From Talpa occidentalis (lineage: Eukaryota; Chordata; Mammalia; Eulipotyphla; Talpidae): a stretch of 64,000 nt of DNA. The notes below the pieces were generated by a model that saw only the letters and a program-made list of their open reading frames with translations, had not been told where the DNA came from and did no database searches. The stretch is taken from NCBI RefSeq assembly GCF_014898055.3, contig NW_023601433.1, positions 70,725,683-70,789,682 of the forward strand. Reading direction: 5' to 3'. Of this stretch, positions 36,125 to 50,000 are shown piece by piece. Position 1 is the first letter of the stretch, and the number at the start of each line of letters is the position of its first letter. Made by a program: the position numbers and the translations under genes.

Positions 36125-36132
36125 CGTGTGTC
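36081..36132. repeat. (TG)n(CG)n microsatellite
   Basis: Alternating pyrimidine-purine tract containing cgcgcgcgcg, unusual in CpG-poor DNA. Potential Z-DNA former. Confidence 0.9.
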
Positions 36133-37956
36133 TTTCCCAGGGAGAGGAAATGTATAAGTGGATTTACAAATTAATCCAAATTTATATTACTAATTGACCT
36201 TAATGCAAATATTATTTTCACTAAGAATGCAACTCATTTTAACTGTGATTCATTCAATAGCATGCATCCTTAGGATCGTAGGTGTACAGCAAATTTTTAA
36301 AAATTTCCTTTATTAATTTGTCAGTCATTTGCATATCTGCCTAAGTGTGGGGTTACAATTTTACTCCTCCATGTGTGCTAGTATTTGGTCTCCATCCACC
36401 CAGCCTCCCTTGTCAACGCCTGGTAGGGAATGCAGGAGATAAAACACAATGTGATATTGGCTTCTTTTAGTAACTCACTATCAATTGACTTTGGGAGAAA
36501 GGAATGAAAGGACAGAAAGATTTTTACCAGCTGAACAGAGGGAGTTTCAGTCAAGGTCACAAGAACGTGCTTTGTTTTAAGTAATTTCCGTCTTAGGCGT
36601 GTGATTCACTCTGGCATGTCCTTAACCTTTCTCGTGTTGAGAAACTAAAGCCTTTGAGCTCGATGGGTTTTTCTGACTCACTGATGCCATGTTTCCTTTC
36701 AAGATTTTATTTGTCGTCAGTTTAGTGCTTTTTCGAATTTAGTGAATTAAGAAAAAGCATTGATGACGTGTTCCTTATTAATAATGTCATCTCTGGGTCC
36801 TACGAGTTCATTCTAACACTTGTGGGCAGTTTTTAGATGGGCAAAAAATTTCTATTTCCACTCTGAATGGATTACTTTTGTCATAAAAAATTTGAAATAT
36901 GTTAGCACTAATGCTGTTAGCTTTTCCTATTAATAATAATTTATCTGAAAGAGTCCTTTGTTTTGTCTCATGATTACTGCATAATATTTTAATGAAAATT
37001 CATATGGGCAGTTCTGGAATTTTATTTTTTATTCTGTCACTCTCTTTTTATTAAAGTCGTGAATTAATTATCCATTATAATATTTTGAGTACAAGATTGA
37101 TGGCTTGTAGGGCAGTTTGTGAAACCATGGGTACTTTGTAGATTTAAATATTTTCTCGCCTACATTTTATAGGTAATTTGAAGGAGGGAGGGTATGATTC
37201 CGATGCTTTGTAACCAACTGGGAAGGGACAAAACCACATTAAACCTGTCCTAGCAATGACTCCCCCACCCTCCACCAGAGGCAGGGTCCACCCACTGAGC
37301 TCTCCTTCCGACTAGGATAAACTCCGTAAACCCAACATTCTACATAAATTAGGGTGAACATGCACCTTCCGTCATTCTTCCTTGATTCTTCCTTGATGCT
37401 GTCTTCCTTGACCTGCACACACAGACCATGCCTGCAATGTCTGACTTACCTGTCACTTCCGTACCAGTGTTCACCTGCCTACCTTGTATAGTGTGAGCAT
37501 TCATTGAATGACTTCCTTGGACTCAAACCTGTGCCTCCCTGCCCCGTGTATGCACAACTGGCTCTTTCAGGTGTGTCTCCTACTCAAGTGGAGGTGAAAT
37601 TCTTTAACTCTGACACAATTACCTGTGGCTTGAGGCTTTCTCCTTTTCTAAGAAAGGTTCTTAGCATGAGAGGAATTCTTCAATGATGCTCACTTGTTCA
37701 ATTGGCCCCCAAAAGACTAGTTTAATCTAGAAAAACAGTGCCTGATTGTCACTCTGAAACAGGTTTCAGAGCTTGGATCAACGCAAATTGGAGGGAAGTC
37801 AAGCATGGGCTATAAGACTAAAATGAACCTTCCATAGCCTCTTCTCCATGAACTTGCCTATGGAGGGGAGTCTAGGAGAAAAGAAAGAAAAGGGACAGTT
37901 ATCCAGGGAGCAGGCCTTTATTAGATGGTTTATTTCTCGTTCTCTTCCTTTTTCAG
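36133..37956. other. End of presumed intron 1
   Basis: About 1.8 kb with little repeat content. No coding exon before the acceptor at 37956. Low repeat density next to the start-codon exon may reflect constraint, but this is not shown. Confidence 0.4.
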
Positions 37957-38028
37957 ATGGGTGAGTCAAATGAAGATATAGACCAAATGTTCAGCAATTT
38001 GCTGGGAGAGATGGATCTTCTGACCCAG
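37957..38028 (+). CDS. APBB1IP: APBB1IP coding exon 2 (residues 1-24), start codon exon
   Basis: The acceptor tttttcag ends at 37956 and the ATG follows at once. The donor is CAG/gtaaat at 38028/38029. The exon is 72 nt and ends in phase 0. It encodes the amphipathic helix [18 protein letters not shown] (residues 7-24), which matches talin-binding site 1 of RIAM, the segment known to contact the talin head F3 and rod R3 domains. The hydrophobic spacing (I, M/F, L/L, M, L/L) supports a helix. Because the ATG is flush with the splice site, the Kozak context comes from the upstream noncoding exon. Confidence 0.95.
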
Positions 38029-41000
38029 GTAAATTCCCCTTTTTAACTTTCAAACTAGAAGACAATGGGGTTATCATGACAAGTGAGCTATTTGTTTTTA
38101 ATGGAACTTGACAGTATTATACACTTCTGATGTAACTGTGACCGTGGTGGAGGTTGGGGAGAAGAAATAAAGCTTTTTCCTTTACAAAGCTCTGGATTTT
38201 TGTACGCTGATTTTATAGACTGCCACTTTGCTGTATTTATCTTTTCCTTCTAATAACTTTTGGTGGAGTTGTTCAGAGTCTTCTATCTATATGTATATGA
38301 TATATCAGATATATAGTGAATAGTGATAGTGTAAATAGTGATTGTTTCTTTTCCTTTTCCTACTTGGATTCCCTTTCTTTCCTGTTTGTCTGATTGTTCT
38401 GGCCAAAATCTTTAGTACTAAATGAAACAGAACTGGTGACAGTGAGCGTCCTTTTCTTATCAGATCTTTTGGGGAAAATTCTCAGTTCTTCACCGTCAAG
38501 CATTATATTGGCTGTTGGTTTGTGATAATTTTGTCAATTATATTGAGGTAGTTTCCTTCTATTTCCATACTGTCTAGAGTTTTTATCATGAATGGATGCT
38601 AATCTTATCAAATGCTTTCTCTGTATCTATTGATGTTAACATGATTTTTCTGTGCTTTTGTTGATAGGGTGTATTATGTTAACTGATTTACATAAATTAA
38701 ACCATACTTGCATCCCTGGGCTGAATCCCACTTCATCATAGTGTATAATTCTTGTGATATACTATTGAATTCAATTTGTGGTATTTTGCTGTAAATTTTT
38801 ACATCAGTATTCATCAGGAATATTGGTCTATAATTTTCTCGTGCTGTCTTGATCTGTTTTTGGTATTAAGGTTATGTTGGCATCATTAAATATATTAGGG
38901 AACATTTATTTTTCTTGTATTTTAAGAAAACCATTTGAGGAAGGTTTTCTTGCTCAAGCATTACTTCTTCCTTAAAAGTTTAATAAAATTAATTTGTAAA
39001 GTCATCTGGCCCTGAGCTTTCATTTTTCCAGAAGATTTTTTTATTATTCTTTTAACTTCCATACTCATGACCAGTTTGTTCACTTCGCCTAGTTTCTTGC
39101 TGGGCTAGTCTTAGTAGATTATGTTGATCTAGAAATTTATCCACTCTCAGTTTTACTGAATTCAGCAGAATATAGTTGTTCACATAACTTCTTGTGAGTT
39201 TTTGTATTTCTGGTCCATGTGTGGTGATTTTTCCTTTTTCATTTTTGATTCTGTTTATTAATGTTTTTTCTCAAGAAGTCACTTTTTCTAATTAAAAAAA
39301 ATTATTTACAAAATTAGTGGCTTATTTTGGCTTAAATTTCTCTTAAGAGTTTTATTAAGTTAGAATGGAAGAAAAGGCAGCATAGCATTTTACTGTATAA
39401 TGGCAGATTGCTTGCCTAAAACAATATTTATTGTCCAAGTAGTAAATATTCCTTCCTGTGATCTTATTAAGTCAGTGTAGAATTATATGTAGTATATATG
39501 TCACAAATGTATCTCTATAGGACATTTTTCCTGTTATTTATAACTGTTAACTATCTCATTCTCAGTTAACCTGTTTTGTTTCAAGATGTGCCTTCTAGAA
39601 GTCAACACATACATTAACTGAAAATTGGATCAAATTCTAGGATAATTTCTAAGTTGTACTTTTCTAGGGGAAAAACAAACTGTTTTTTTAAAGTAAGAAT
39701 GCAATTTAAAATTCTTTAAAAGAATATATTTAGAGAGAAACTATGAAAATAAATGAATTATGACTTAATATTACAATGCGTTATACAAATGTTTGTATCG
39801 TGAGTAACTTTTGGGGACGGGGATTTGTTTTCAGAGTTTAGGAGTTGACACTCTTCCTCCTCCGGACCCTAAACCAGCCAGAGCTGAATGTAACTACAGT
39901 GTGGGTTTTAAGGATTTAAATGGTAAGCATAATAATTTGATTTCATTTGAAATTGTAATGATGACTAAAATCTGTATGGAGCTATAATTTGAAAACAAAA
40001 ATTTTAAAATATGGATTTCAGATTGTGTTTTAATTTATTTTAGTTATAGCTTCATGATAAATATAATTTTTAAAGTCCTGGATTTCAGATTGTGTTTTAA
40101 TTTGTCCAGATTGAATTAAGAGGCCAAGAAGACATATTTGACTATTATAAAAGGGAACCATCCTGCATTTGCAAAAAGTCTTAAAACTATAGTTTTTTTT
40201 AAGAAAAGGAGTTTCTTCTTATAGAGCTATAAGGCACATTAGTATAAGAAAACGTAAATGAGGGCCTCCCCGGTGGCGCAGCGGTTGAACGCTGGGTTGC
40301 GAAGCTGCCCGCGGCCTCTGCAGCGCCGGTTCGATCCCCGGCTGCTCCCCGGCCACCGGAGGAGGGTCCCACATGGCGCGCAGACCTCTCCTGCCGCCCG
40401 CTGCTCCCCTCAGCAGTGTACTTCGGTCCTTCTGCCTGCTCTGCTCCCCGCTCTGGCTCTGGTGAATTCTCTCACCCTCCCATGCTTCTGACTGTACCCA
40501 GTGCATGTATAAACAAACAAACAAATAAAATAAATAAATAAAAACATGCCTCTATAAAAAAAAAAATTAAAAAAAAAAAAAAAACGTAAATGAGGAAATA
40601 TCCCTTCGAGGATAATATCCATTTCATAATGATTTGTAATATATGAACAAATGCTTCCTAATATAATATAGTTTGATTTATATTTACTAACTATACTTGA
40701 TCTATTTGACATTTTTTACTGCCTCTGAGAGAGTCACAATTTTTTATTAACAAAAATTTCTCTCCTACTGTTTTATTTCCTGCTACTGATCATTATTGCT
40801 CTTTCTTTGAATTGAGACTCTCTAGAGTTGGGGGGTGTGCTTACAGGAGCTCTGTTCCCACCCCAAACCTCCAAGGCCTTTAAACACTATTAGGTTGAAT
40901 CTGACTTTCTTCCAAATATATTTACCAGTGGTGCTCTGTCTGCCCTCCAAAGGCTAGAGGAGAACTTTCCATCTGTTTCTAGCATCTCCTTTACTTTTCT

Positions 41001-44000
41001 AAAATTCTAAGATCTTCTCAGAATAAATAAGACTTCCCTACTAAAGAAGCTAATTATGTACTTGAATTTGACTTTAGAAGTGGTCTATGAGGTCCCCCAA
41101 TTCAGGGAACACATTTCTCCTTTTTGGTGGAGGAGGATTATTTGTATGATTGACAAATGAAAATGTACACTGTGGTGATTTGCTCTATGTATACATTGTG
41201 AAAGAACTCCCTCCACTGAGTTAATTAACACATCTGTCACCTCACATTGTACTCTTGCATGTTTGTGTATGTGAATATTTAAGTTTTACTCTCGTGGAAA
41301 ATTTTAATTGTACAACACAGTAGAATCAACTATAGTCACCAAATTCATTATCTCCTCAGGCCTTACTTATAACTGAAACTGTGTACTTTTTACCAACCCC
41401 TCCCAATTTCCCCCACCTCCTAGTTCCTATAATCAGTATTTACATATTACTCTGAAAATTATCTTCTTTCAGTGGTGGTGGGAGATTTATGGGTATTACA
41501 CCTGAGGGGAGAAATCAAATTTTGTACAAAAATGAACAACAATGTAAGAAAATAAAAAAGTTCAATCAAAAAATTATCTTCTTTCAGTTTTTCCAAGTAT
41601 ACATCCTTGTTTTGTTCATTAATGTGATTTTCCCCATCAGAGTCCTTAAATGCACTGGAAGATCAAGATTTAGATGCTCTCATGGCAGAGCTGGTAGCAG
41701 ACATAAGTGAAGCTGAGCAGAGGACAATAGAGGCACAGAAAAAATCCTCTCAGAATCAACATCCTTCGGCATCTCTGGAGGTACCAACTTACAGTGGCAC
41801 AGCATCTTTTGGCTCTGGAACAAATGTTGCTGCAATTAGTATCAGCCAATATGAAGATGATTTACCACCTCCACCAGATGATCCTGTATTAGACCTTCCT
41901 CTGCCACCGCCACCCCCGGAGCCTCTTTCTCAAGTAAGTGTGTAGGCCAACATGGCAAGACTCTTGCCTTGCCCTCTGCTCCCCACCATCTTTGACTTTC
42001 TTTCAAGTGATAGTTACATTCGTAAGTTTGTATACCTGGAGTGCTGAGATGCCAAAAAAACAAGAATACCAAGTATGTTCATTGCAAAACCAAAGTCTTC
42101 TGTAAACAAGACACATAGGTGTGTGTAAAGAACACATTAGGGCCATATTCAAGAATTATTAAGGATTGTCTAAAATATATATTTGTATATAGCATTTCCT
42201 AAAAATACTCAAGCTTTAAGGTAATATTTTATTAACTTGGTATGAACTGTAGAACTGATATATATATATATATATATTTGTTACATATTTTCTGAATTGA
42301 ACTAAATAGAATTTTGCTGAATTTGGCAGCCTTATTCAGGAGGACAAAGATATATCTGTATCACTTGTAATATTGTCAATGGGGAAGAGTGTTGTGGAGC
42401 AAGAAGCTATGACATTATTTCTCAATAATGGGAAAACAAAGAGCTGGAAAATTCATATAATCATTACTTGGGACACTAACTTATAATATGTCTCATAAAA
42501 ATCGATAAAAGAGCTTTAAAAGCACTTTTAAGGATTTTTCTTAGAGTAATTCACTTCAAAATATTTTGTAGTAAGAATCCAGTGGTATTTCCTGTGACTT
42601 ATACATTTGCTGTTTTATGTGATAATGATATTTCATAAATATGAGCCTAATAACACTGAAATTCCCAGAATGACTTTTGAGTGAACCAAATATTAAATAT
42701 GAACAAATATCAAGTGTTAAATATATCATACAGTGCACACACTGTCATACTCACTGCTCAGTTGTGCAGTTATTGTTGAAAAATTGTTTGAAAACTGGCA
42801 ATCATATAGCTCAGAGGTTCTTTTTTTAATAGATTATTGAAATATAATTGACACATAATATGGTGTAAGTTTAAGGTGTACCACATGGTGATTTAATACA
42901 AATATTATTACAAAATGATTGCCATCATAAGGTTAGCTAACAGCTCCATCACCTCACATAATTCCTTTGTGTGTGTAAGAGAGGGGAGAACATTAAGATC
43001 GATACTCTCAGAAGTTTTCAAGTACATAACACAGTTTCATTAACCTTAGTCACCCTGCAGTACCTTAGATCCCTAGAACTTGTCATCTAACTGGAAACTA
43101 CACTTCAACCAAAATCTCCCTTCCCCAAATTCCTGGAAACCACCATTGTATTCTCTCTTTCTTTGAGTTCACTTCTTTAGGAATCCACATATAAGTGAGA
43201 GCGTGCAGTATTTGTCTTTGTCTGATTTATCTCATTTAGCATGTTGCCTCCACGATTCATCCATATTGTCACAAATTGCAGGATTTTCTTCTTTCTCATG
43301 GCTGAATAACATTCATATATATGCATATATATATAAATATATGTACATGCATGATATATATACTGCATTTTCTTTATTCATTCATCTGCCAATGGATCAC
43401 TTAGGTTGTTTCCATGCCTCAGCTACTGTGAATAATGCTTCAATGCACACAGAACAGATATCTCTTTGAGATACTGATTTCATTTCCTTTGGATAAATAT
43501 CCAGAAACGGGACTGCTGGATCATATGGTAGTTCTATTTTTAGTTGGTTTTTTTTTTTTTGAGGAATGTCCATATTATATTCCATAATATGGACACAAGG
43601 GTTCTTTTTTTCTCTACAGCCTTGTCAATGCTTGTTGTCCCTTGTCTTTTTTAATAACCATGCTAATGAGCGGAAGTTCTTAATAGAGGATCCATGAAGA
43701 TTTTTAAGGAGATCATGATTCTCTGAAAGTATATGCAGAGTTAGAGTATATGTGAACCTTTATGGGCTTTATCACTTTCAACATATATCTAAAGGGATGG
43801 TGGCCCAAAAAAATGGAAGAACCAGTTGTAAGAAGATACATGTCTGCTTTCTACTAATTAGAATATAAGTAGGAGGGCTGATTTCCTCTCCATCATAAAT
43901 AGGTAGGAGAGCCTTAATAATCCTATTCTCAGAATATTAACTTGCAAAAATCACAGGGCTTTGAGCTCATAAAATATTTCATTCTCCCCTCTGTCAGCTC

Positions 44001-47000
44001 ATGCTTGTCAAGGTTTTTATTGCGTTTGCGTTGAAGTCTTAACTTTCGAAATTCCCTTAAGGGACCCAATAAAAGCTAAGAATCCCAGAAAATGCACTCT
44101 GACCCCCAAAATCACATATAGTTTCAGGAAGTGAGATCCAGGTTAAGCCCTATTTTTGAGCAAGCCAAGATTTTTGTGGTCTAAATATGTATTCTGTCAG
44201 AGTCATGATTTCCTCTTTTAACTCACTATTCTAAGATATAAAGGGTGACTACTTTCTGCATCTTTGAAGATTTTTGTTATAGTCATTTAAATTTTGAAAA
44301 TTGATCATGTGAAATGTGGTACTACTAATTACAGGCTTTTTTCAACATAAACTAAGATGCTAGCAATGGCACGGGTACTTGTTGGAATTATTTCTTGGAT
44401 TGTGTTGAATGTCTTGTTGCTATTTTATAGGAAGAAGAGGCAGCTCAAGCCAAGGCTAATAAAATTAAGCTAGCATTGGAAAAACTGAAGGAGGCCAAGG
44501 TGAAGAAGGTAAGCTATGACTCACTTTTGCATGTATGATGACATTTTCTTATGCTTAATCATTAAATAAAAACTTCAAGTGTTGTTTTCCAAATTGTTGC
44601 ATTTTTGTTGTTGTTGCATTTTTTTAAAGGACAAAGATGAATTAGTTGTTCTTTCAGTAATATCAGTGAGCTCATTTGTGTTTGATAAATAAGGGACACA
44701 TGTTAATATAAACATGGACGTTTCCTTGGCTTATACATCATTTTCTATTTTACACATAATTTTCCTTGGCAGCTTTCTGGGAATAACAGGAATAGCATTA
44801 CGACCTTCAACAAGAAAGGAAAGGAAAAGCCTTGGCTTGGTTGTTGCACTGGCAGGGACTCTTTCAGCAATAGTTATTTTTTTTTTTCTTTTTAAGATTT
44901 ATATATTTATGCACACAAGAACTGGGGTACAAGCCAGAGGTGTGGGGGATGAGAGGACTCACCAGAGACAGAGTGGGGAACAGAACAGGCAGATTGACTG
45001 AAATACACGGCTGAGGGGAGCAGCGGGCAAGACAGGAGAGGTCTGCTGCGCCATGTGGGTAGCTCCCTGGCCAGGGATCAAACTCGTCCTGCAGTGGCTG
45101 CGGATAGCTTCATAGGTTGCGTCTTTACCCCTTGCGCCCCCAGGGAGGCCCTCAGCTCTATTTCAACAAATGCTAAAGCAAGTGAGTACCCCCAGGGTGC
45201 CCTCCCTTCAGGGGCCCATCAGCTCAGCTCTTGGCTGACCGCAGGTGGCGCCACCTTCTGGACCTGCCTTAATTGGGTCAGATCTCGGCTGCCCTTGGCT
45301 GTCCCTCAGTCTCCGGGTTCCCACTGTTGCTTCGTGCATTTTCGTATTTCCCCTGTAGCAGCCTCCAAACTGCTGCCTGCCTTGGAGAGCCAGGTTATCT
45401 CCTGATGTGCCAAATGTTGTTTTGGCTATTCCTGTGGCTTCAAAGTTTTCTATGTTTTCAGCAGCCGGCCCCAGCCCTGTTTTCCCAGTAAGTCTGTAAT
45501 TTTACTGTGTGTGTGTGTTTTATAGAGCACAGGTTTTTCAGGACCACATGTATTGTTTTATAGCAGAAACACATGTATTTAACCTCATTAGAAGCATATA
45601 TCTAAGATAGCTGTGTTAATAATAGTTCATTTGGTAAATTAAGAGAAAGATGAGGCAGTCTTTGTCTTATTTCATTTATTTTTTTTACCTTTATACTTTC
45701 ATTTATTTATTTTCTTATTTATTTATTTATTTTTTACATCACTGTTCATTTTATTTATTTATTTATTTATTTAATAAATTTTATTTTTATATTCCCCATA
45801 CAATTGCAACCCCCTTATTTTGACCCCAATCCCTCCCCTCCCTGCCCCCTACCCCCCATGGAGTGTCTCTGGTTCCTAGTTTTTTGTTGATTTTGATTTT
45901 CACTTTCTTATAGTTATTCATTTTCCTGGTCCCTTATTTAAGTTTTCTAGATCCCTGCTATGAGTGAGACCATCCGGTATTTTTCTTTTTCTTTCTGGCT
46001 TATTTCGCTGAGCATGATCCCTTCCAGCTCCATCCATGTTGCTGCAAATTGCATGTGTTTATCTTTTTTGAATGCTGAGTAATATTCCATGGTGTATATG
46101 GACCACATCTTCTTGATCCAGTCATCTATTTTGGGGCATTTGGGTTGTTTCCAAAGCTTAGCTATTGTAAATAGTGCTGCTATAAACATAGGGGTGTAGG
46201 TGCTCTTTGGGATTGATGTGTCTGTGTCTTTTGGGTAAATACCTAGGAGTGGAATTGCTGGATCATATGGAAGCTCTATCACTGTTCATTTTAAAACAAT
46301 GTTTGCTCTTCCACCCTCCGCTCAGTTGTAGCCCCCATAGAATTTCAATTCTCCACCAATTCAATTCGTTTTTTTTTTTTTTGAAGATTTATTTATTTAT
46401 TTATTTATACAAGAACCGGGGTATAGGCCAGATGTGCAGGAGGGTGAGAGGATTCACCAGAGACAGAGTGGGGAGCAGAACAGGCAGATCTGCCGAAATA
46501 CACTGCTGAGGGGAGCAGCGGGAGCAACAGGAAAGGTCTGACACGCATGTGGGGCCCTCGCACCAGCCAGCCGGGATCGAATCCACGCTGCAGAGGCTGC
46601 AGACAGCTTCACAGCATGGCGCTCAACCACCTGTGCCACCAGGGGAGGCCCACCACCAATTCAATTCTTAAAGCATATCCCATCTCTGAAACTCATTAAG
46701 AACTTTTTATATAGAGTTGGATGAATTGTTCTTTCCATATAGGGCTTTAGACTCTATGTTCCCAAAATACCTCTCACAGTTCTTTGAAAAAGGTTTCAGA
46801 ACATGTAGAACAATATTCAGTAAATTGTCCTTGATTCTCCCTCAATTCAGACTTCCAGGGCTCAGCTGTGCAAATCTTTCCAGATCAAACAGGTTCCATT
46901 CACTGCAAACATGTGTGAACTTCTTTACCATTATTCTTCCACGTGTGATAAAATTCCTTGGACAGTTTTTGAAGTTCTTTATTTTTGGCTGCCTTGCCCT

Positions 47001-50000
47001 TCCATCCCCTGCACTCACTTGGATCAACGCTGGTTAATCCACCGCCCCTCTTGCTCAGGACCTGAGCCTTCAGTCCTGCCAGAGTGCCCCCAGTCTCTCC
47101 CATTAATCTAGAAAACTATTTCTACCTCATCCCCCTTTCCTCTTTCACATTCTCTCACATAATCACATCACTGCCTTTGCTCAGAGAAAACAGCCATCAG
47201 AAGGAAAGCGCCATGAGCGCCAGAATATCCACCTGCCTGCCTGCTGCCTGCACATGTGACACGTGGTCCCTAGACGTGTCTGTCCCTGTGGCTGAGCTGC
47301 CATGTGCCTCAGAGCAGCCGCTCCCCCAGTGTTCCCGTCCCATCCTCTCCTTCTGGCCCTCCTTGGCTCAAAAGGAGGTGGTGCCTCAGCTCACATAACA
47401 AGATCAAATCCCCCACAGGGACCCAAAGCCCGTGTGTGGCCTTGCTGCCTCTCTCACCCCTCCTGGCCGCTGGTCCCCCTTTGCTCTTCACATGCCCCAG
47501 GCTCTCCTCTGCTTTTTGCACTTTCCTGTCCCCTTGGCTCAAAAGCTCTTCCCCAGATTCTGAGTGGGTTTCTCTGTTCCTCTTCTAAGTCTGATCACCC
47601 GCTCCCTGGGACCACCCCTCTCTGGCATTGCACACCCACCCCAATACTTCTTACCCTCCCTGCTTTTTCTCCTCAGTGCTTATCACCAACCAACACACCC
47701 TCCACTTTTCTTGTTAGATGCTCCTGAAGGGATTTTTCTGTTGTTTTCACTGGTGTATCCCCATCTTGCAAAATAGGGATATACAAACTCTGGCTCGGAT
47801 AAGGCTTTCCTGAAAACAAAGTGGCAGAAGAAAATTTTGGAAAAACGGGACATCTGTGAGCTGGAGAACCGACTCAGAGACTGGCTCCCGGAATGCAGAC
47901 TTTATGAAGACAGGCCCTTTGATCTGCTCTATTTTTGCCTGGAACAGATGAACAAAGATGAGGAAGCAGCCAGCAGCACAACAACGGACAGAGGAGGAAG
48001 ACAAGTGATGGGCAAGGAGACAGCGGAGGAAGCAGGCAGGTGGCGGCAGAGTGGGCACCAGACTCGCCTCTTCCGTGTCTTCACAATGAGATCGCAGCAG
48101 ATCAAAGCCAATAGCTCCCGAGGGAAAAACAGACCATGATGGCACCCACCAGGAACTACGACTGGAGCAGGAGGAGGTGGAGCAGGCCCTGCTCCAAATG
48201 CAGCAGGCCAGCAACAGCAACAGCAGGCCTGGTCCCCACCGGCTGAGGTTCTTGGACCAGTGAGTCAGAGGGACACTGGTCGGAGACGGCCCGTGGGTGA
48301 GGGTGGGACCTGATGATTGTCTCTGGACAGTGGAGACACGCACACTTCAAAAGGCCTGACACAAAAGGACACTTGTGCTTCACCAAACCAGAAGTGGGTG
48401 AAGGAGGAACCTGGAGGCTGTGGTCTGGATGAGGGGACGCTGGTGGCAGGGCTGTGAGCTTGGCCAGAGGCTCTGTGGAGGAGGAGCAGAGGGTACATGA
48501 CCGCACACACCTCTGAAGAAAGGGGAAACCTCATGGGGGAGCTGCACCAATGTGGGGTCCCCCACAGAGATAACAGCAGAGCAGATGTCTTGATCTCCTG
48601 TCCCTTTCCCAACATCTGGCTGGTGCTTAGTTCGAGGGGCACGTGGAGAGGACGTGGACCCTGAGGTTCTCAGCCTAGACACCAGAGAGAAGTGTCAGGC
48701 GCCGCCACCACGAGCCAGCCCCACACCCACATCTCAGCTCCTCCCAGGCCCTCCTCACCCTGCACACCGAGCCACGACAACAGCTTTTAGCACATACTGG
48801 CGCCAGTGAAGGCCAGTTTAAGTAACATGAAACAAAACCACAGTACCAACTGCTGGAAAAGTTAAAACGCTGTCCCTCCTAAAAATATCTTTAACAGTAT
48901 CACTGTTAAAGATACTAAAAATGAAAATGAAATCGGGACACTACAAGTAGCAAAATGGGCAGACAAAAAGTTATGGCACATGGAAATGTGAGATCTCAGG
49001 ACAGTGTAACTTCCCGAAGTGAGAACAAGTCTCCAGAATCCAAACACAGTGAGATGGAAGATTGTATCTCCTTATCAGGTAGAGCACTGAGGGGTGCAGT
49101 AGAATTTTTAAAACTAGAATGAAAAGTCAACTAGACTACAGATTGGCCTGCGTGCGTGTTTCTCAGCCGGCATTCACCTCTCTTGCTCCACCTCTGACAT
49201 CAAACATGGCACAACCTGCCTTTCATGAGGCCCCTCGGTGATGCACTGTGGTCCTGCATGCCCTGCTTCACAGCATTGTAGATTAACCACCTTCTGACCA
49301 GCATCAGAAATCTTGAGTTGCTTGAAAGGGGACCCTTTGCAGCTAAGCAAAGGAGAGAAAATAATATTACAAAGGTATTTAAGCAGAAAGTTTCCCAAGC
49401 CTGCTGCTTGGGAGAGTCTGATGCTTAGTTTCTGTTGCTTTCCCAAACCTGCTGCTTGGGGGAGTCTACTGCTTTGATTCTGCTGCTTGCTGAAGCGAAG
49501 AAGATGCTGGTTGTACTGCACTGCTTGTCCGCGCTGGTAGCCATGACTAGCTTGAACCCCCTTCCCGAACAATAAAGAACACTTCTGCTGTGATAAATGG
49601 GATACAAACTGTGTAAAACCTAGCCATTTTTTCCTCATACAAACTGTATGAAACCTTGCCATTTTTGTTCTTGGGTGCTCAATCCTTTGGAGCCCTTTGG
49701 GGAGCTATCCCACTGAGCCGATTAAATCTCTGTCTCCACCTCTCTGAGTGCCATCTGATTTCTTTTCTTTTTTTTAAAGATTTATTTTTTATTTATTTAT
49801 ACAAGCACTGGGTACAGTCAGAAGCACAGGAGGGTGAGAGAATTCACCAGAGCCAGAGCGGGGAGCAGAGCAGGCAGACTGACCGAGGTACACTGCTGAG
49901 GGGAGCAGCGGGCGGCAGGAGAGGTCTGCGCGCCATGCGGGACCCTCCTCCGGTGGCCGGGGAGCAGCTGGGGATCGAACCAGCACTGCAGAGGCTGCGG

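Noticed and set aside
41641..41945. Taking the whole 41682-41945 open frame as a separate small gene
   Set aside because: It is exon 4 of APBB1IP read into the intron. The donor at 41933/41934 and homology fix the exon.
45947..46282. 111-codon open frame
   Set aside because: Real coding history, but it is the C-terminus of L1 ORF2 in a 5'-truncated insertion, not a host gene.
47747..48343. 198-codon minus-strand open frame
   Set aside because: It is the shadow of the coding-like + strand remnant and an adjoining GC-rich region. The Ser/Leu/Cys-rich translation shows no family.
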